Part shown: piece after piece, positions 9,656-19,511 of the stretch
How positions within the stretch are numbered: the first letter of the stretch is position 1
How the letters are laid out: each line of letters opens with the position of its first letter
Source of the DNA: Mesorhizobium caraganae
Lineage (GTDB): Bacteria; Pseudomonadota; Alphaproteobacteria; Rhizobiales; Rhizobiaceae
Assembly (NCBI RefSeq): GCF_016836705.1
Contig: NZ_JAFCGY010000017.1
Coordinates: forward strand, 1 to 64,000
Direction: 5' to 3'
Length of the DNA: 64,000 nt
Program-made: the position numbers and the translations under genes
The notes under the pieces: model-generated
Databases searched by the model: none
What the model was told of the DNA's origin: nothing
The model's input: only the letters and a program-made list of their open reading frames with translations

Positions 9656-10093
9656 ATGAAGCACCAAACGATCGAGCAACTGCAGATTGTCGCCGAGATC
9701 GATCAGGCCTACCCGCGCCAGACCATGTCGCGCAGCGAACGTCTTGAACGCTGGGCGGAGCTCCTCGAACGGAACCCTGACCGGCGCCTCTCGACGCTGC
9801 CTCAGACTGAGTACCAGCCGGCTAATGCGCGCGCGATCATGCGCGGCCACGACACGCCGATTTCGATCGCTTTCGAGGATCCTGTCCTGCGCGCCGCCGG
9901 GTTGGAAAACGACAACTACGGCGAAGCGAAGCGGTTCTTCGAACTGACCGACAGGCAATTGCATGAGATCATCTGCTATTGCCATTTCGGCGCGACGGTG
10001 AACGCCGCAACGGCCGCCCGTCACATCCGTGCGGCGATTGCAGGGAGACAGCCCGGCATGTTCGCTCGGATGCTTGAGGCGTTCGTCGGATAA
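9656..10093 (+). CDS. conserved-looking protein of unknown function
   Basis: 145 residues, soluble, rich in Arg and Glu, with no signal peptide or membrane segment. I do not recognise the family. An AGGAGG ribosome site 6 nt before the ATG and even codon use support a real gene. The N-terminal half has a helical QLQIVAEIDQAYPRQTMSRS region. The C-terminal third (LTDRQLHEIICYCHFGATVN) contains the only cysteine and then an alanine-rich helix. It lies upstream of groESL but is separated from it by relic sequence and the CIRCE operator. Confidence 0.7.
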   Translation: MKHQTIEQLQIVAEIDQAYPRQTMSRSERLERWAELLERNPDRRLSTLPQTEYQPANARAIMRGHDTPISIAFEDPVLRAAGLENDNYGEAKRFFELTDRQLHEIICYCHFGATVNAATAARHIRAAIAGRQPGMFARMLEAFVG

Positions 10094-10114
10094 AGCCGGC
10101 GACGCTTCGCCGCA

Positions 10115-10349
10115 TCATTTTTTGAGCGGCTCGCATGGAAAGCCGCCGCCGCAGCGCAGGCAAGCGCTCCCCGCGCGGGAAGGCTGCGTTGCATGAGGGA
10201 TGGTGCGGTCATGATTATCCAAGGTCCTTCTCGAGAGCGGCGGCAAGGTCTGCTGGGCTGAGCTGCACCATCTGTTGCGCCGAACTCTGCAGGGCGATTG
10301 CCGGCAGGTGAATGAACGCGCCGACGTGTCGCCAGGCAAGCCTGGAAAT
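10115..10349 (-). pseudogene. decayed minus-strand gene upstream of groES
   Basis: Two adjoining minus-strand frames each look protein-like: one ends ...MVQLSPADLAAALEKDLG, and the next ends with the cysteine motif ACLRCGGGFPCEPLKK at 10115. A one-base shift near 10215 would join them into a single protein with a C-terminal CxxC...C, perhaps zinc-binding. No start is visible before the groES control region. I do not know the family. Confidence 0.35.
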
Positions 10350-10376
10350 TTGGCACTCCTATCATTCGAGTGCCAA
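10350..10376 (+). promoter_or_regulatory. CIRCE operator (HrcA site) of groESL
   Basis: TTGGCACTC, nine bases, GAGTGCCAA. This is a perfect 9-9-9 inverted repeat matching the CIRCE consensus TTAGCACTC-N9-GAGTGCTAA with one symmetric substitution per arm. It lies 57 nt before the groES ATG, the normal place for HrcA repression released by heat shock. The hrcA gene is not in the window. Confidence 0.95.
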
Positions 10377-10432
10377 AGGGGCTATGTTAAGTGTTGCAGT
10401 CGCTCTATATGCGGCGGCAGAAAGAACCCCCA

Positions 10433-10747
10433 ATGAAATTCCGACCACTCCACGACCGCGTTGTCATTCGGCGCGCTGAAGGCGACACCAAATCCAAGGG
10501 CGGCATCATCATTCCCGACACCGCCAAGGAAAAGCCTCAGGAAGGCGAAGTGATCGCCGTCGGCCCGGGCTCGCGTGATGAGAGCGGCAAGCTGATCCCG
10601 CTCGATGTCAAGGCAGGCGATCTCATCCTGTTCGGCAAATGGTCCGGAACCGAGGTCGAGATCGACGGCGAGGATCTCCTGATCATGAAGGAAGCCGACA
10701 TCATGGGCGTTATCGAAAAGGCCGTCGAAGCCAAGAAGGCCGCCTGA
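10433..10747 (+). CDS. groES: co-chaperonin GroES
   Basis: 104 residues, the usual rhizobial length. It caps the GroEL folding chamber as a heptamer. It starts MKFRPLHDRVVIRR, contains the mobile loop KSKGGIIIPDTAKEKPQEG and ends with the family pattern DLLIMKEADIMGVIE. The frame is open further upstream, but family length and sequence point to the ATG at 10433. The CIRCE operator upstream predicts HrcA control. groEL follows by about 60 nt in the same operon. Confidence 0.98.
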   Translation: MKFRPLHDRVVIRRAEGDTKSKGGIIIPDTAKEKPQEGEVIAVGPGSRDESGKLIPLDVKAGDLILFGKWSGTEVEIDGEDLLIMKEADIMGVIEKAVEAKKAA

Positions 10748-10807
10748 CTGAAGCGCCGCGCATCTGCGCGGTGACGGTCCACTCCAAATGCGAACTGGAT
10801 GAAAAAA

Positions 10808-12460
<1,653 letters not shown>

Positions 12461-12507
12461 GCGGCGCCTGAAACCATAGCCAGGACGAAAGGCCAGCACG
12501 CGGGCAC

Positions 12508-12573
12508 ATGCGAGCCGATATCTTGGCGATCATCGCCTCGCTCGACATCGTGTTCGGGGAGATCGATCGATAG
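12508..12573 (+). CDS. possible 21-residue protein after groEL
   Basis: ATG to TAG gives a mostly helical, amphipathic 21-residue peptide (MRADILAIIASLDIVFGEID plus Arg). The composition looks like a selected protein rather than random sequence. No strong ribosome site is seen, but it lies 47 nt after groEL and could be translated from the groESL message. Confidence 0.35.
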   Translation: MRADILAIIASLDIVFGEIDR

Positions 12574-12624
12574 GCGCTCGTCGCTGTCGTTTTTGCTGCT
12601 AAAAATAGTCTTGGAGACAAGAAC

Positions 12625-12990
12625 ATGACCGATACTCTTGCCGAGAAAACATGTACGCCTTGTCGCGGCGGCGTCCCGCCGCTCACGCGTGATGAAGCCC
12701 AACGCTTTCAGGCACAGGCTCCGGATTGGGAGCTGGGTGACGATGCCCACCGCATCCAGCGGAGCTTTCGATGCCGCAATTTCCGGGACGCGCTCACCCT
12801 TGTTCAGGAGATCGGTGAGCTTGCCGAAACCGAGGGCCATCACCCCGACATCAGCTTCGGCTGGGGTTATGTGACGGTTTCCCTGAGCACCAAGAAGATC
12901 AAAGGACTGCACGAGAACGATTTCATCATGGCGAGCAAGATCGATCGGGTGCTCGATCGCTCGGGCCGGCCCGTCGACCGCCAGCAGTGA
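12625..12990 (+). CDS. phhB: 4a-hydroxytetrahydrobiopterin dehydratase (PCD/DCoH)
   Basis: 121 residues; the family core is about 95, with a longer N-terminus here containing CTPCRGGVPPLT. The active-site signature is EGHHPDISFGWGYVTVSLST, with the His-His-Pro needed for dehydration of 4a-carbinolamine. It recycles the pterin cofactor for aromatic amino acid hydroxylases; no phhA is in the window. A GGAGA ribosome site precedes the ATG. The two following open frames run the same way but are probably separate in function. Confidence 0.93.
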   Translation: MTDTLAEKTCTPCRGGVPPLTRDEAQRFQAQAPDWELGDDAHRIQRSFRCRNFRDALTLVQEIGELAETEGHHPDISFGWGYVTVSLSTKKIKGLHENDFIMASKIDRVLDRSGRPVDRQQ

Positions 12991-13026
12991 CACGGCAAAT
13001 CCATCGCCAATCAAGTGAGGTCGTTT

Positions 13027-13353
13027 ATGCCACACATCCGAACCGACAATCAGCGCGTCACCCAAATCACCTTCGTCGATTCTGAACCGGACAAGCAGGC
13101 CGAGGCATTGTCCGTCATGACCAAGCGAGCGCGCTTTATGGCGCGCTAGCCGGGCTTCATCTCAATCAGCCTGCATCGCAGCCTCGACGGGCGGCGCATC
13201 GTCAACTACGTCCAATGGCAGAACCGCGATCTGCTGCGATCGGCTCATCAGTCGCCGGAATTCCGCAAGGAGTGGGGTCATTTCGATCAGTTGACGGACG
13301 AGATCGATCCCAATCTGTACGAAGTAGCCCAAGTGATAGATAGTGGTCAGTAG
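13027..13353 (+). pseudogene. antibiotic-biosynthesis-monooxygenase (ABM) domain gene with nonsense mutation
   Basis: A single frame from ATG 13027 to TAG 13353 would give about 108 residues of an ABM-domain protein (VTQITFVDSEPDKQAEALSV, then PGFISISLHRSLDGRRIVNY and VQWQNRDLLRSAHQSPEF). It is interrupted by one in-frame TAG at 13147-13149. Family members usually have QPGFIS here, so CAG to TAG is the likely change. A TGAGG ribosome site remains. Everything else in the gene is intact, so the loss is recent, or the codon may be read through. Confidence 0.85.
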
Positions 13354-13419
13354 GCGTGCCGCCACATGACCTGAACCGCCGGGTCGAGACGGCCGACATG
13401 AGCTGACAAAGTCTAAGCC

Positions 13420-14340
13420 ATGGCTGCCATGAACCATCGCGTCGTCACCGTGTTCGGTGGAACCGGGTTTCTCGGCCGCCGCGTTGTTCGGCATCTACGC
13501 GCTGGTGAGTTTATCGTTCGGATTGCATCAAGACATTCGGAACGGGCCAAGAAGCTGTTTGGTTCTGATGATCCGCAACTTCAATCGGTCGAAGCCAATA
13601 TCCGCGATGAGCGGGCGATCGCCGATGCACTTGCCGGTGCTTACGGTGTTGTAAACGCGGTCAGTCTTTATGTCGAACAAGGACAGGAGACCTTTCATTC
13701 CGTGCATGTCGAGTCGGCCCGGCGGGTTGCAGTTCAAGCACACCGAGCTGGCGTCGAACGGCTCGCTCACATTTCAGGAATCGGCTCCGATGTTGGCTCG
13801 CAGTCGCTCTACATCTGCAAGCGTGGCGAAGGCGAACTGGTGGTGCGTGCGGCGTTTGCTGACGCCACCATCATCCGCCCGGCGGTGATGTTCGGACCGG
13901 ATGACGCGTTTCTCACCATTATCCTCAAACTTCTCCGCCGGCTTCCAATCTATCCGATGTTCGGTCGCGGCCTGACGAGATTGCAGCCGGCCTATGTGGG
14001 CGATGTGGCAGAGGCGACCGCAAGAGCGCTGCAGGGGACGGAGACGCATGCGATCACGTACGAGTGCGGCGGTCCTCGCGTCTACTCTTACAAGGAATTT
14101 CTCAGAGCCGTTGCGCACGAAGCCGGTCTTAAGCCCAAACTGATTCCAATCCCATTTGCCGCTTGGCACGCGCTGGCTTGGTTCGCCGAAATGCTCCCGA
14201 GCCCGCCCGTCACTCGGAATCAGGTGGAACTGATGCAGGTCGACAACGTGTCATCGCCGGAGATGCCGGGATTTGGAGAACTTGGAATTTCGCCGTACTC
14301 GGTCGAGGAAATGCTCCAGGAGATATTGTGGGATCACTGA
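13420..14340 (+). CDS. NDUFA9-like NAD(P)-binding protein (atypical SDR)
   Basis: 306 residues. The nucleotide-binding GGTGFLG lies at residues 13-19, with the start MAAMNHRVVTVFGG. The middle shows the extended/atypical SDR pattern (VNAVSLYVEQG, AHISGIGSD, ADATIIRPAVMFGPDDAF) seen in bacterial homologues of the complex I accessory subunit NDUFA9. The C-terminal YSYKEFLRAVAHEAG and PPVTRNQVELMQVDN agree. It probably binds NAD(P)H and may act on quinone or as a sugar-nucleotide-type reductase; the reaction is unknown. Independent of complex I genes here. Confidence 0.88.
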   Translation: MAAMNHRVVTVFGGTGFLGRRVVRHLRAGEFIVRIASRHSERAKKLFGSDDPQLQSVEANIRDERAIADALAGAYGVVNAVSLYVEQGQETFHSVHVESARRVAVQAHRAGVERLAHISGIGSDVGSQSLYICKRGEGELVVRAAFADATIIRPAVMFGPDDAFLTIILKLLRRLPIYPMFGRGLTRLQPAYVGDVAEATARALQGTETHAITYECGGPRVYSYKEFLRAVAHEAGLKPKLIPIPFAAWHALAWFAEMLPSPPVTRNQVELMQVDNVSSPEMPGFGELGISPYSVEEMLQEILWDH

Positions 14341-14403
14341 TTAAAAAGCTTCTTCGGCTAGTACGCTCCCGCCAAGGGGAACGACAAGGGCAAGGTCGGG
14401 GGC

Positions 14404-14721
14404 ATGGTGAAGTATTCCCGCTCGAACTTCATGACGCCGATACCGCCGGCGGCCGGGATAGTAGTGGGCGATCCGGCCAGGGAACGTCTTGGCCGTCAAA
14501 TCATCGAGTTGTTCCAAAGCGGCATGGATCAGCCAGACGAGTTGTTGTTGGCCCTAAACCATCACTACGACGAGTGGCTTGGTGAGGTTGGCCTGCCGTC
14601 GTCTTGTGCCGACCAAGCTGCATCGCTGATCTCTGGCGCTGCTCCCTCTCCTGCGGATCACCCGTCGATGTCGCCGCAACGCTTCCCCCAACGAAAAACC
14701 CCGCAGGGGCGGGGCTTCTAG
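14404..14721 (+). CDS. uncertain 105-residue open frame
   Basis: The first ~65 residues look protein-like and helical (RERLGRQIIELFQSGMDQPD, then ELLLALNHHYDEW). The last third is proline-rich and runs into the hairpin at 14696-14717. A GGGGGC stretch precedes the ATG. I do not recognise it; it may be the start of a gene whose end has been lost. Confidence 0.3.
   Translation: MVKYSRSNFMTPIPPAAGIVVGDPARERLGRQIIELFQSGMDQPDELLLALNHHYDEWLGEVGLPSSCADQAASLISGAAPSPADHPSMSPQRFPQRKTPQGRGF
14696..14717 (+). terminator. GC hairpin
   Basis: CCCCGC, four bases, GCGGGG with A/T flanks that also pair, followed by TATTTTT after a short gap. This is the common shape of a bacterial transcription terminator, on the side of the 14404 frame and NDUFA9-like gene. 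Confidence 0.5.
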
Positions 14722-15046
14722 TATTTTTCGGCGCGGGCTTGCGCTCCACTGAAAACAGTGACGGAGCAGATAGGCGACAGGGCCAGCCTCTGCCGTTACG
14801 GCGAGTCAGGATATCGTTGCATCGCCGTTCCGAGCCGCGTCGAACGCGACCGGTCAATTGATGACATTGCTGGCGGTAGAACCAGCGAGTGTGCGCGTCA
14901 CGGATGCCGGAAAGCAGCGGTCGTTCAATTGCGGAATTCGGATGGACTCCGACTATCCTTGCACACCCTGCAAAGCTGCGCCGATGGCGCTTGCAAGGAC
15001 GACAGGAAAACACCATGTGTAGACTGATAGCGAACAAGCTGGAAAC

Positions 15047-15074
15047 GTCGGTTCAAGTCCGACGGCCCCGACCA
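15047..15074 (+). other. T-arm plus acceptor plus CCA: tRNA/tmRNA 3'-end fragment, candidate attachment site
   Basis: GTCGG-TTCAAGT-CCGAC forms a perfect 5-bp, 7-nt-loop T-arm. It is followed by GGCCCCG, a discriminator A and CCA, exactly the 3' end of a tRNA-like molecule. A complete cloverleaf cannot be drawn: no CGGGGCC acceptor half, D-arm or anticodon arm lies at tRNA distance upstream. The bases just before (TGTAGACTGATAG) recall the stretch that precedes the T-arm in tmRNA, but no tag-peptide frame is nearby. Such orphan 3' ends are typical att scars of integrative elements. Confidence 0.55.
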
Positions 15075-15112
15075 AATCGGGGTTTCGTCTAGAGTAGGAC
15101 ACCACACTTGGT

Positions 15113-15144
15113 AAACGCCGCTCCCTTCCGGTCGAGCGGCGTTT
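15113..15144 (+). terminator. intrinsic terminator
   Basis: An 11-bp stem (AAACGCCGCTC with GAGCGGCGTTT), a 10-nt loop and TTTT starting within the 3' arm, 39 nt after the tRNA-like CCA end. It is a good intrinsic terminator for a stable RNA that once ended here. Confidence 0.75.
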
Positions 15145-15209
15145 TCGTATCTTCTGTAAAAAGGCAACAAACGGCCCGCATTGTGGAAAGGCTAGTCTTG
15201 TAGCGCTGG

Positions 15210-15238
15210 CTAGTGGTCAAAATCTGACACTTGGTACC
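15210..15238 (+). repeat. 29-bp terminal inverted repeat, left copy
   Basis: CTAGTGGTCAAAATCTGACA followed by CTTGGTACC. The reverse complement recurs at 19871-19899 with 28 of 29 bases identical. With the right copy it bounds a 4.69-kb segment. It has the look of insertion-sequence ends, but no transposase gene is left inside. Confidence 0.8.
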
Positions 15239-15552
15239 CGATGCGGAATACCTCTTCCGTCCCCGATGCGGACGTTCACTCGCCCTTGGCCGAACTCACG
15301 CCCATGACCCAAATGCGACCTTCCGAAGCTATATTCTCTCCTCTAAAGCCGACATTGGCCGCGACCAGCACGCTCTAAATCCGTACGATGAACGTCCGGG
15401 GCGGTGATGGATAGCAGGCGTTCGCGCTGACCGAGCGCCTCTACAATCCCTGGCGCTGGCACTTGGCCATCTCAACGCATGGAAAATGGGCAACGGGTAT
15501 GGTAGCCTGATCTTGAGTCCGAACCGTCATGCTGGTGGACAGGGACAGTGCC

Positions 15553-16641
15553 ATGTGGCCGGACCGACGCATCCTTGATCTTTTCGGCGTTGAGCTGCCG
15601 ATCCTGCAGGCGCCCATGGCGGGTTCGTCCGGGCCTGAACTGGCGATCGCGGTCTGCGAAGCGGGCGGGCTCGGCTCGCTGCCATGCGCCATGCTGGACG
15701 ACGACAAGATTCGCGCTGACTTCGGTAGCGTCCGGCAACGCACCAGCCGGCCGCTGAACCTCAATTTCATGTGCCACGTGCAGCCGGTTGCCGATGCGGA
15801 TCGCGAAGCGGCCTGGCGCCAGCGCCTCGCGCCCTATTACAGCGAGTTCGGCATCGACGCCGATGCGATTCCCTCCGGTCCAACCCCCATTACCTTCAAC
15901 GAATCGGGATGCGCCATCGTCGAGGAGCTTTCACCGGAGGTGGTCAGTTTCCACTTCGGCCTGCCGGAGCCAGACCTTGTGGAGCGGGTGAAGGCCACCG
16001 GCGCGAAAGTGATCGCCTCGGCGACGACGGTCGAAGAGGCGCGCTGGCTCGAGGCGCGTGGCTGCGACGCAATCATCGCGCAAGGCGCGGAGGCCGGCGG
16101 TCATCGCGGGGTCTTTCTGGGCTCGGATGTTTTGAGCCAGCCCGGCACATTCGCGCTGGTGCCGCAGGTCGCCGATGCAGTCGCAGTGCCGGTGATCGCG
16201 GCAGGTGGCATTGCTGACGGCCGCGGCATCGCCGCCGCCTTCATGCTCGGCGCGTCGGCAGTGCAGATCGGTACCGCCTACCTGCGCTGTCCGGAATCCC
16301 TGGCCAGCGCCGTCCACAGAAGCGCGCTGGCACATGCGCGCGATGACGGGACAACACTTACCAACGTGTTCACCGGGCGTCCGGCACGGGCTATCGTCAA
16401 CCGCTTCATGCGCGAAATGGGACCGGTGGGCGCCAGCGTCCCGGACTTCCCGCTCGCCACCCCCGCCGTCATGCCCCTCAAGGCCAAGGCCGAGGCATCG
16501 GGCTCAGGGGATTTTTCGCCGCTGTTGGCCGGACAGACGGCCGCGCTGGGCCAACCGTTGCCCGCGAAAGAACTGACGCAGAAATGGGCCTCGCACGCAA
16601 CACAACTGGTGGGGCTGCAGGTGGCCGATCCAATCGGCTGA
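15553..16641 (+). CDS. nitronate monooxygenase (2-nitropropane dioxygenase family)
   Basis: 362 residues from ATG 15553 (MWPDRRILDLF); an in-frame ATG at 15529 would add eight. It is a flavin (FMN) TIM-barrel enzyme that oxidises alkyl nitronates such as propionate-3-nitronate. Family signatures are the N-terminal LPILQAPMAG, the glycine/histidine loop QGAEAGGHRG and the phosphate-binding VPVIAAGGIADGRGIAAAF with GASAVQIGTAYL. It is the first gene inside the 29-bp inverted repeats and faces the oxidase gene tail to tail. Confidence 0.92.
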   Translation: MWPDRRILDLFGVELPILQAPMAGSSGPELAIAVCEAGGLGSLPCAMLDDDKIRADFGSVRQRTSRPLNLNFMCHVQPVADADREAAWRQRLAPYYSEFGIDADAIPSGPTPITFNESGCAIVEELSPEVVSFHFGLPEPDLVERVKATGAKVIASATTVEEARWLEARGCDAIIAQGAEAGGHRGVFLGSDVLSQPGTFALVPQVADAVAVPVIAAGGIADGRGIAAAFMLGASAVQIGTAYLRCPESLASAVHRSALAHARDDGTTLTNVFTGRPARAIVNRFMREMGPVGASVPDFPLATPAVMPLKAKAEASGSGDFSPLLAGQTAALGQPLPAKELTQKWASHATQLVGLQVADPIG

Positions 16642-17219
16642 CCGGGCACTCTAGTTTGGAGTTCAGACTGAATGAGCTCCGGGGGCGCAGTTGGTCAGTC
16701 GTGCGCTGGCTCGCGGCTGTTAGTCTAGTAGCTCCTGGCGCACTCGTCAGCGCTTGCAACCTCCACACACCTGATGGAAACACTTACCGTCATGTATGCG
16801 TTGCCTCTCAATTTGAATCGCCTCGGCGGCGATTTCATGAGGCGGATGGGAGCGTCAAGCTCGATGCCCATCCGGCCTCAATTTCTCTGTTAGCCAACAG
16901 CAAGGCGAAAGAGGCTCACATGATCATTACCGAAATTGCCCGGCGGTTTCCCCCGGCAAGCGAGCGCCCGACTTCGTGCTGCCTGAAGTGATTGGGAGCG
17001 GGTGGTGGGTCTTTCGCGCCGGATTGCAGAGCCGCTCAGCATATCCAGAGCGGCATTAAAGGACCGGGTCGGGTGGAAAGCGGAAGGTCGGTCCGAACGC
17101 GCCGGCGTTCGCTTTCGCCGATACCGGTCATTCACGGCCGCGCAGCCCTAGCGCCCGGTTATGCACTCGCCCAGGCGCCTCCGGCAGCGTCGCACCCATC
17201 CAACACCATCCCAAATTTA
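16642..17219. other. intergenic inside the inverted-repeat segment
   Basis: 578 nt between two converging genes. Only short frames without domains are seen. One (ATG at 16920, 23 codons, preceded by AAAGAGG) is too short to judge. It may be the site of a deletion. Confidence 0.45.
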
Positions 17220-18689
17220 TCAAATATCGCCCGCGCCGTCGGAACCGCTCACACCGGCACTCAGCCCCGGGCGAATGTTTTGGTTATGGTGGAAGACGTT
17301 GTCGGGGTCGTACGAGGACTTCACGTCAGCCAGCCGGTCAAAGACGGAGTCGCCGTACGCCTCGCGGACCCGGCCCGGGTCTTCGTCGCCGCCGAGGAAA
17401 TTGACGTAGACGCCTTCGCGGAAGGGGCCAAGGGCGGCGAGGAACCCCCTCGTCCAAGCTGTCTCTCGGTCGCCGAAGTCCTCGCCGGGCCGCCACGCAG
17501 CGTGGACGATGATCGCGTGCGACGCTTGCCGGTTCCCGAACGCCGTCGCGCCCTCGGCCACTCGGCTCACCGCCCCCTTCAGATGGAACATTGCCACATA
17601 CGACCGCGGCGACGAGCAGGAGAACGCGTGCCCGGCAATCATGTCGATGAGGTTGTCACGGAGCGCGGGTAGGTGGGTGGCCTTCCAGTAGTAGTTCCAA
17701 CCGTGGAGGACGGTCGAGTCGAGCGCGCTCTGGAATACCACGTATGGCTTGGGCCCGGCCAGATCGAGGAGGGGAGTCCGAAATGCGCGGAGCGGGCGGA
17801 GCGACTTCTCACCGTCCTCGATCGGCCCGGCGTAGCACGCGCCCACCATCACCACCGGGCGCCAGTGCAGTTCCTTGGGGATGACCGATAGAGGCGGCAC
17901 GGTGCAGAATTTTACGATCGTGCCGAGCTCGTCGGGAGCGTCGCGGATGAAGTCGCGGTAGAAACGGAGGACCTCCCCGGCGTCGCTCGCGTCCCAGAGG
18001 ATGGGTCCAGCCAGAACGGTGGGGCCGACGGGATGGAGGCGGAACTCGAACGAGGTGACCACCCCGAAGTTGCCGCCGCCGCCGCGCAACGCCCAGAACA
18101 GGTCGGGGTGCTCGTCCTCGGACGCCCGCAGCCGCTCGCCGTCGGCCTTCACGACGTCGGCAGCGAGGAGGTTGTCGACCGCGAGGCCATGCTTGCGCAT
18201 CAGCCAGCCGATGCCACCGCCGAGGGTGAGCCCGGCGACTCCGGTATGGCTCACGATTCCGCCGGTGGTGGCCAGGCCGTGCGCCTGTGTTTCGCGGTCG
18301 ACGTCGCCCCACAGCGCGCCACCCTGCACCCACGCCCTGCGGCCGGCGGGATCGACCCGCACGCCCCGCATCGCCGAGAGGTCGATGACGATCCCGTCGT
18401 CGCAAACGGCGGTGCCCGCCACGCCGTGGCCTCCGCCCCGTATGGCGATTTCCAGATCGTGGTCGCGAGCGAAACGCACGGCCGCGACTACGTCGGCGGT
18501 CCCGATGCATCGGGCGATCAGATGCGGGCGCCGGTCAATGGCGCCGTTCCAGATTGCACGGGTGACATCGTAGTCGGCGTGGCTGGCATTGATCAGCCGG
18601 CCTCGGAACCCGTCGATTTCCACGACGGTTGGCTGCATGCTCCCGTGGTCGGCTTCTGCGTACGTTGTTGTCGTCATAGGTGTCGTCAT
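17220..18689 (-). CDS. FAD-linked oxidase with berberine-bridge C-terminus
   Basis: 489 residues from the ATG at 18689, which has a strong GAGAGGAGG ribosome site; the longer upstream frame runs through the regulator's promoter and is rejected. The FAD_binding_4 motif is IRGGGHGVAGTAV with His88, the usual covalent FAD attachment residue. GGGIGWLMRKHGLAVDNL and LRGGGGNFGVVTSFEF complete the fold. The C-terminal YDPDNVFHHNQNIRP is the BBE tail. Such enzymes oxidise alcohols, sugars or secondary metabolites with O2; the substrate is unknown. It is divergent from the HxlR regulator at 18780, which probably controls it. Confidence 0.92.
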   Translation of the reverse strand: MTTPMTTTTYAEADHGSMQPTVVEIDGFRGRLINASHADYDVTRAIWNGAIDRRPHLIARCIGTADVVAAVRFARDHDLEIAIRGGGHGVAGTAVCDDGIVIDLSAMRGVRVDPAGRRAWVQGGALWGDVDRETQAHGLATTGGIVSHTGVAGLTLGGGIGWLMRKHGLAVDNLLAADVVKADGERLRASEDEHPDLFWALRGGGGNFGVVTSFEFRLHPVGPTVLAGPILWDASDAGEVLRFYRDFIRDAPDELGTIVKFCTVPPLSVIPKELHWRPVVMVGACYAGPIEDGEKSLRPLRAFRTPLLDLAGPKPYVVFQSALDSTVLHGWNYYWKATHLPALRDNLIDMIAGHAFSCSSPRSYVAMFHLKGAVSRVAEGATAFGNRQASHAIIVHAAWRPGEDFGDRETAWTRGFLAALGPFREGVYVNFLGGDEDPGRVREAYGDSVFDRLADVKSSYDPDNVFHHNQNIRPGLSAGVSGSDGAGDI

Positions 18690-18779
18690 CGTGTCCTCCT
18701 CTCGTCGAGAGAGGCCACATCGGACCACGGCGGGCCGCTGCCGTATAGTCAACAATCTGGACTCCACAATCGGAGGCGG

Positions 18780-19511
18780 ATGCGCAACACTGCTGTTGTG
18801 AGGACGTCTGTCATGAGGACATACGGCCAGTATTGCCCCATCGCTCGTGGCGCCGAGATCTTCGCCGAGCGCTGGACACCGCTGATCATCCGCAACCTGC
18901 ACCTTGGCTGCGGAAACTTCGGCGAGATCCTCGAGGGCGCGCCCGGACTCTCCCGTACGCTGCTCTCAGAGCGGCTCAAGCAGCTCGAACGGCTCGGTGT
19001 CGTCGAGTCGGCACCCAAGCCGGACGGGCGCGGGCGCCACTACGAGCTCACTTCGGCGGGCCACGAGCTCTTCACGGTCTGCCAGTCGCTCGGCGAGTGG
19101 GGTGCGCATTGGCTCGAGATCGCCCCCCAGCACCTAGACCCCTTTGTGGCCCTGTGGTCCATGAGCAACGCGCTTCGCCGGGACCGGCTCCCGGATCGAC
19201 GTGTTGTCATCCGCTTCGACTTCACCGGCCGCCCACACCGGGAGCGCTATTGGCTACTCATCGAGCTCGGAGACACCGAGATCTGCAAGACTTACCCTGG
19301 CTTCGACGAGGACCTCTACATCACGGCGGAAGCCGAAGCTTTCGTCAAATGGCACGCCGGCCAGCTCAGTTGGTCCCAAGCCACCCGCGAGGACCGCATC
19401 CAGCTCGACGGCGACCTGTCGCTCGCAAGAGCCTTCCCGACCTGGAACGCCCGCAGCATGTTCGCCCACATCATGCCGGTCTCCCGCACCGCCACGCGTC
19501 ATGCAGGTTGA
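18780..19511 (+). CDS. HxlR-type winged-helix transcriptional regulator
   Basis: 243 residues from ATG 18780 (ribosome site CGGAGG); ATG 18813 (MRTYGQYCPIARGAEI) is the alternative and is where most family members start. The HxlR wHTH has the usual N-terminal Cys (YCPIARG), ERWTPLIIRNLHLG, the recognition helix LSRTLLSERLKQLERLGVV and the wing GRGRHYELTSAG. A ~120-residue C-terminal part resembling a SCP2-like ligand domain follows. It lies 90 nt from the divergent oxidase gene, which it probably represses until a ligand or electrophile appears. Confidence 0.9.
   Translation: MRNTAVVRTSVMRTYGQYCPIARGAEIFAERWTPLIIRNLHLGCGNFGEILEGAPGLSRTLLSERLKQLERLGVVESAPKPDGRGRHYELTSAGHELFTVCQSLGEWGAHWLEIAPQHLDPFVALWSMSNALRRDRLPDRRVVIRFDFTGRPHRERYWLLIELGDTEICKTYPGFDEDLYITAEAEAFVKWHAGQLSWSQATREDRIQLDGDLSLARAFPTWNARSMFAHIMPVSRTATRHAG

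Noticed and set aside
14710..15074. A complete one-piece tmRNA from CGGGGCT (14710-14716) to the CCA at 15074
   Set aside because: The length and 7-bp pairing fit, but CGGGGCT belongs to the terminator hairpin. The conserved 5' tRNA-like sequence and a tag peptide frame are both missing.
17220..18902. 560-codon version of the FAD oxidase
   Set aside because: The extra 71 codons cross the divergent promoter and the regulator gene. The ATG at 18689 has the GGAGG site and fits family length.
18033..19511. 492-codon version of the HxlR regulator gene
   Set aside because: The first 249 codons are antisense to the FAD oxidase. The family length and ribosome site place the start at 18780 or 18813.
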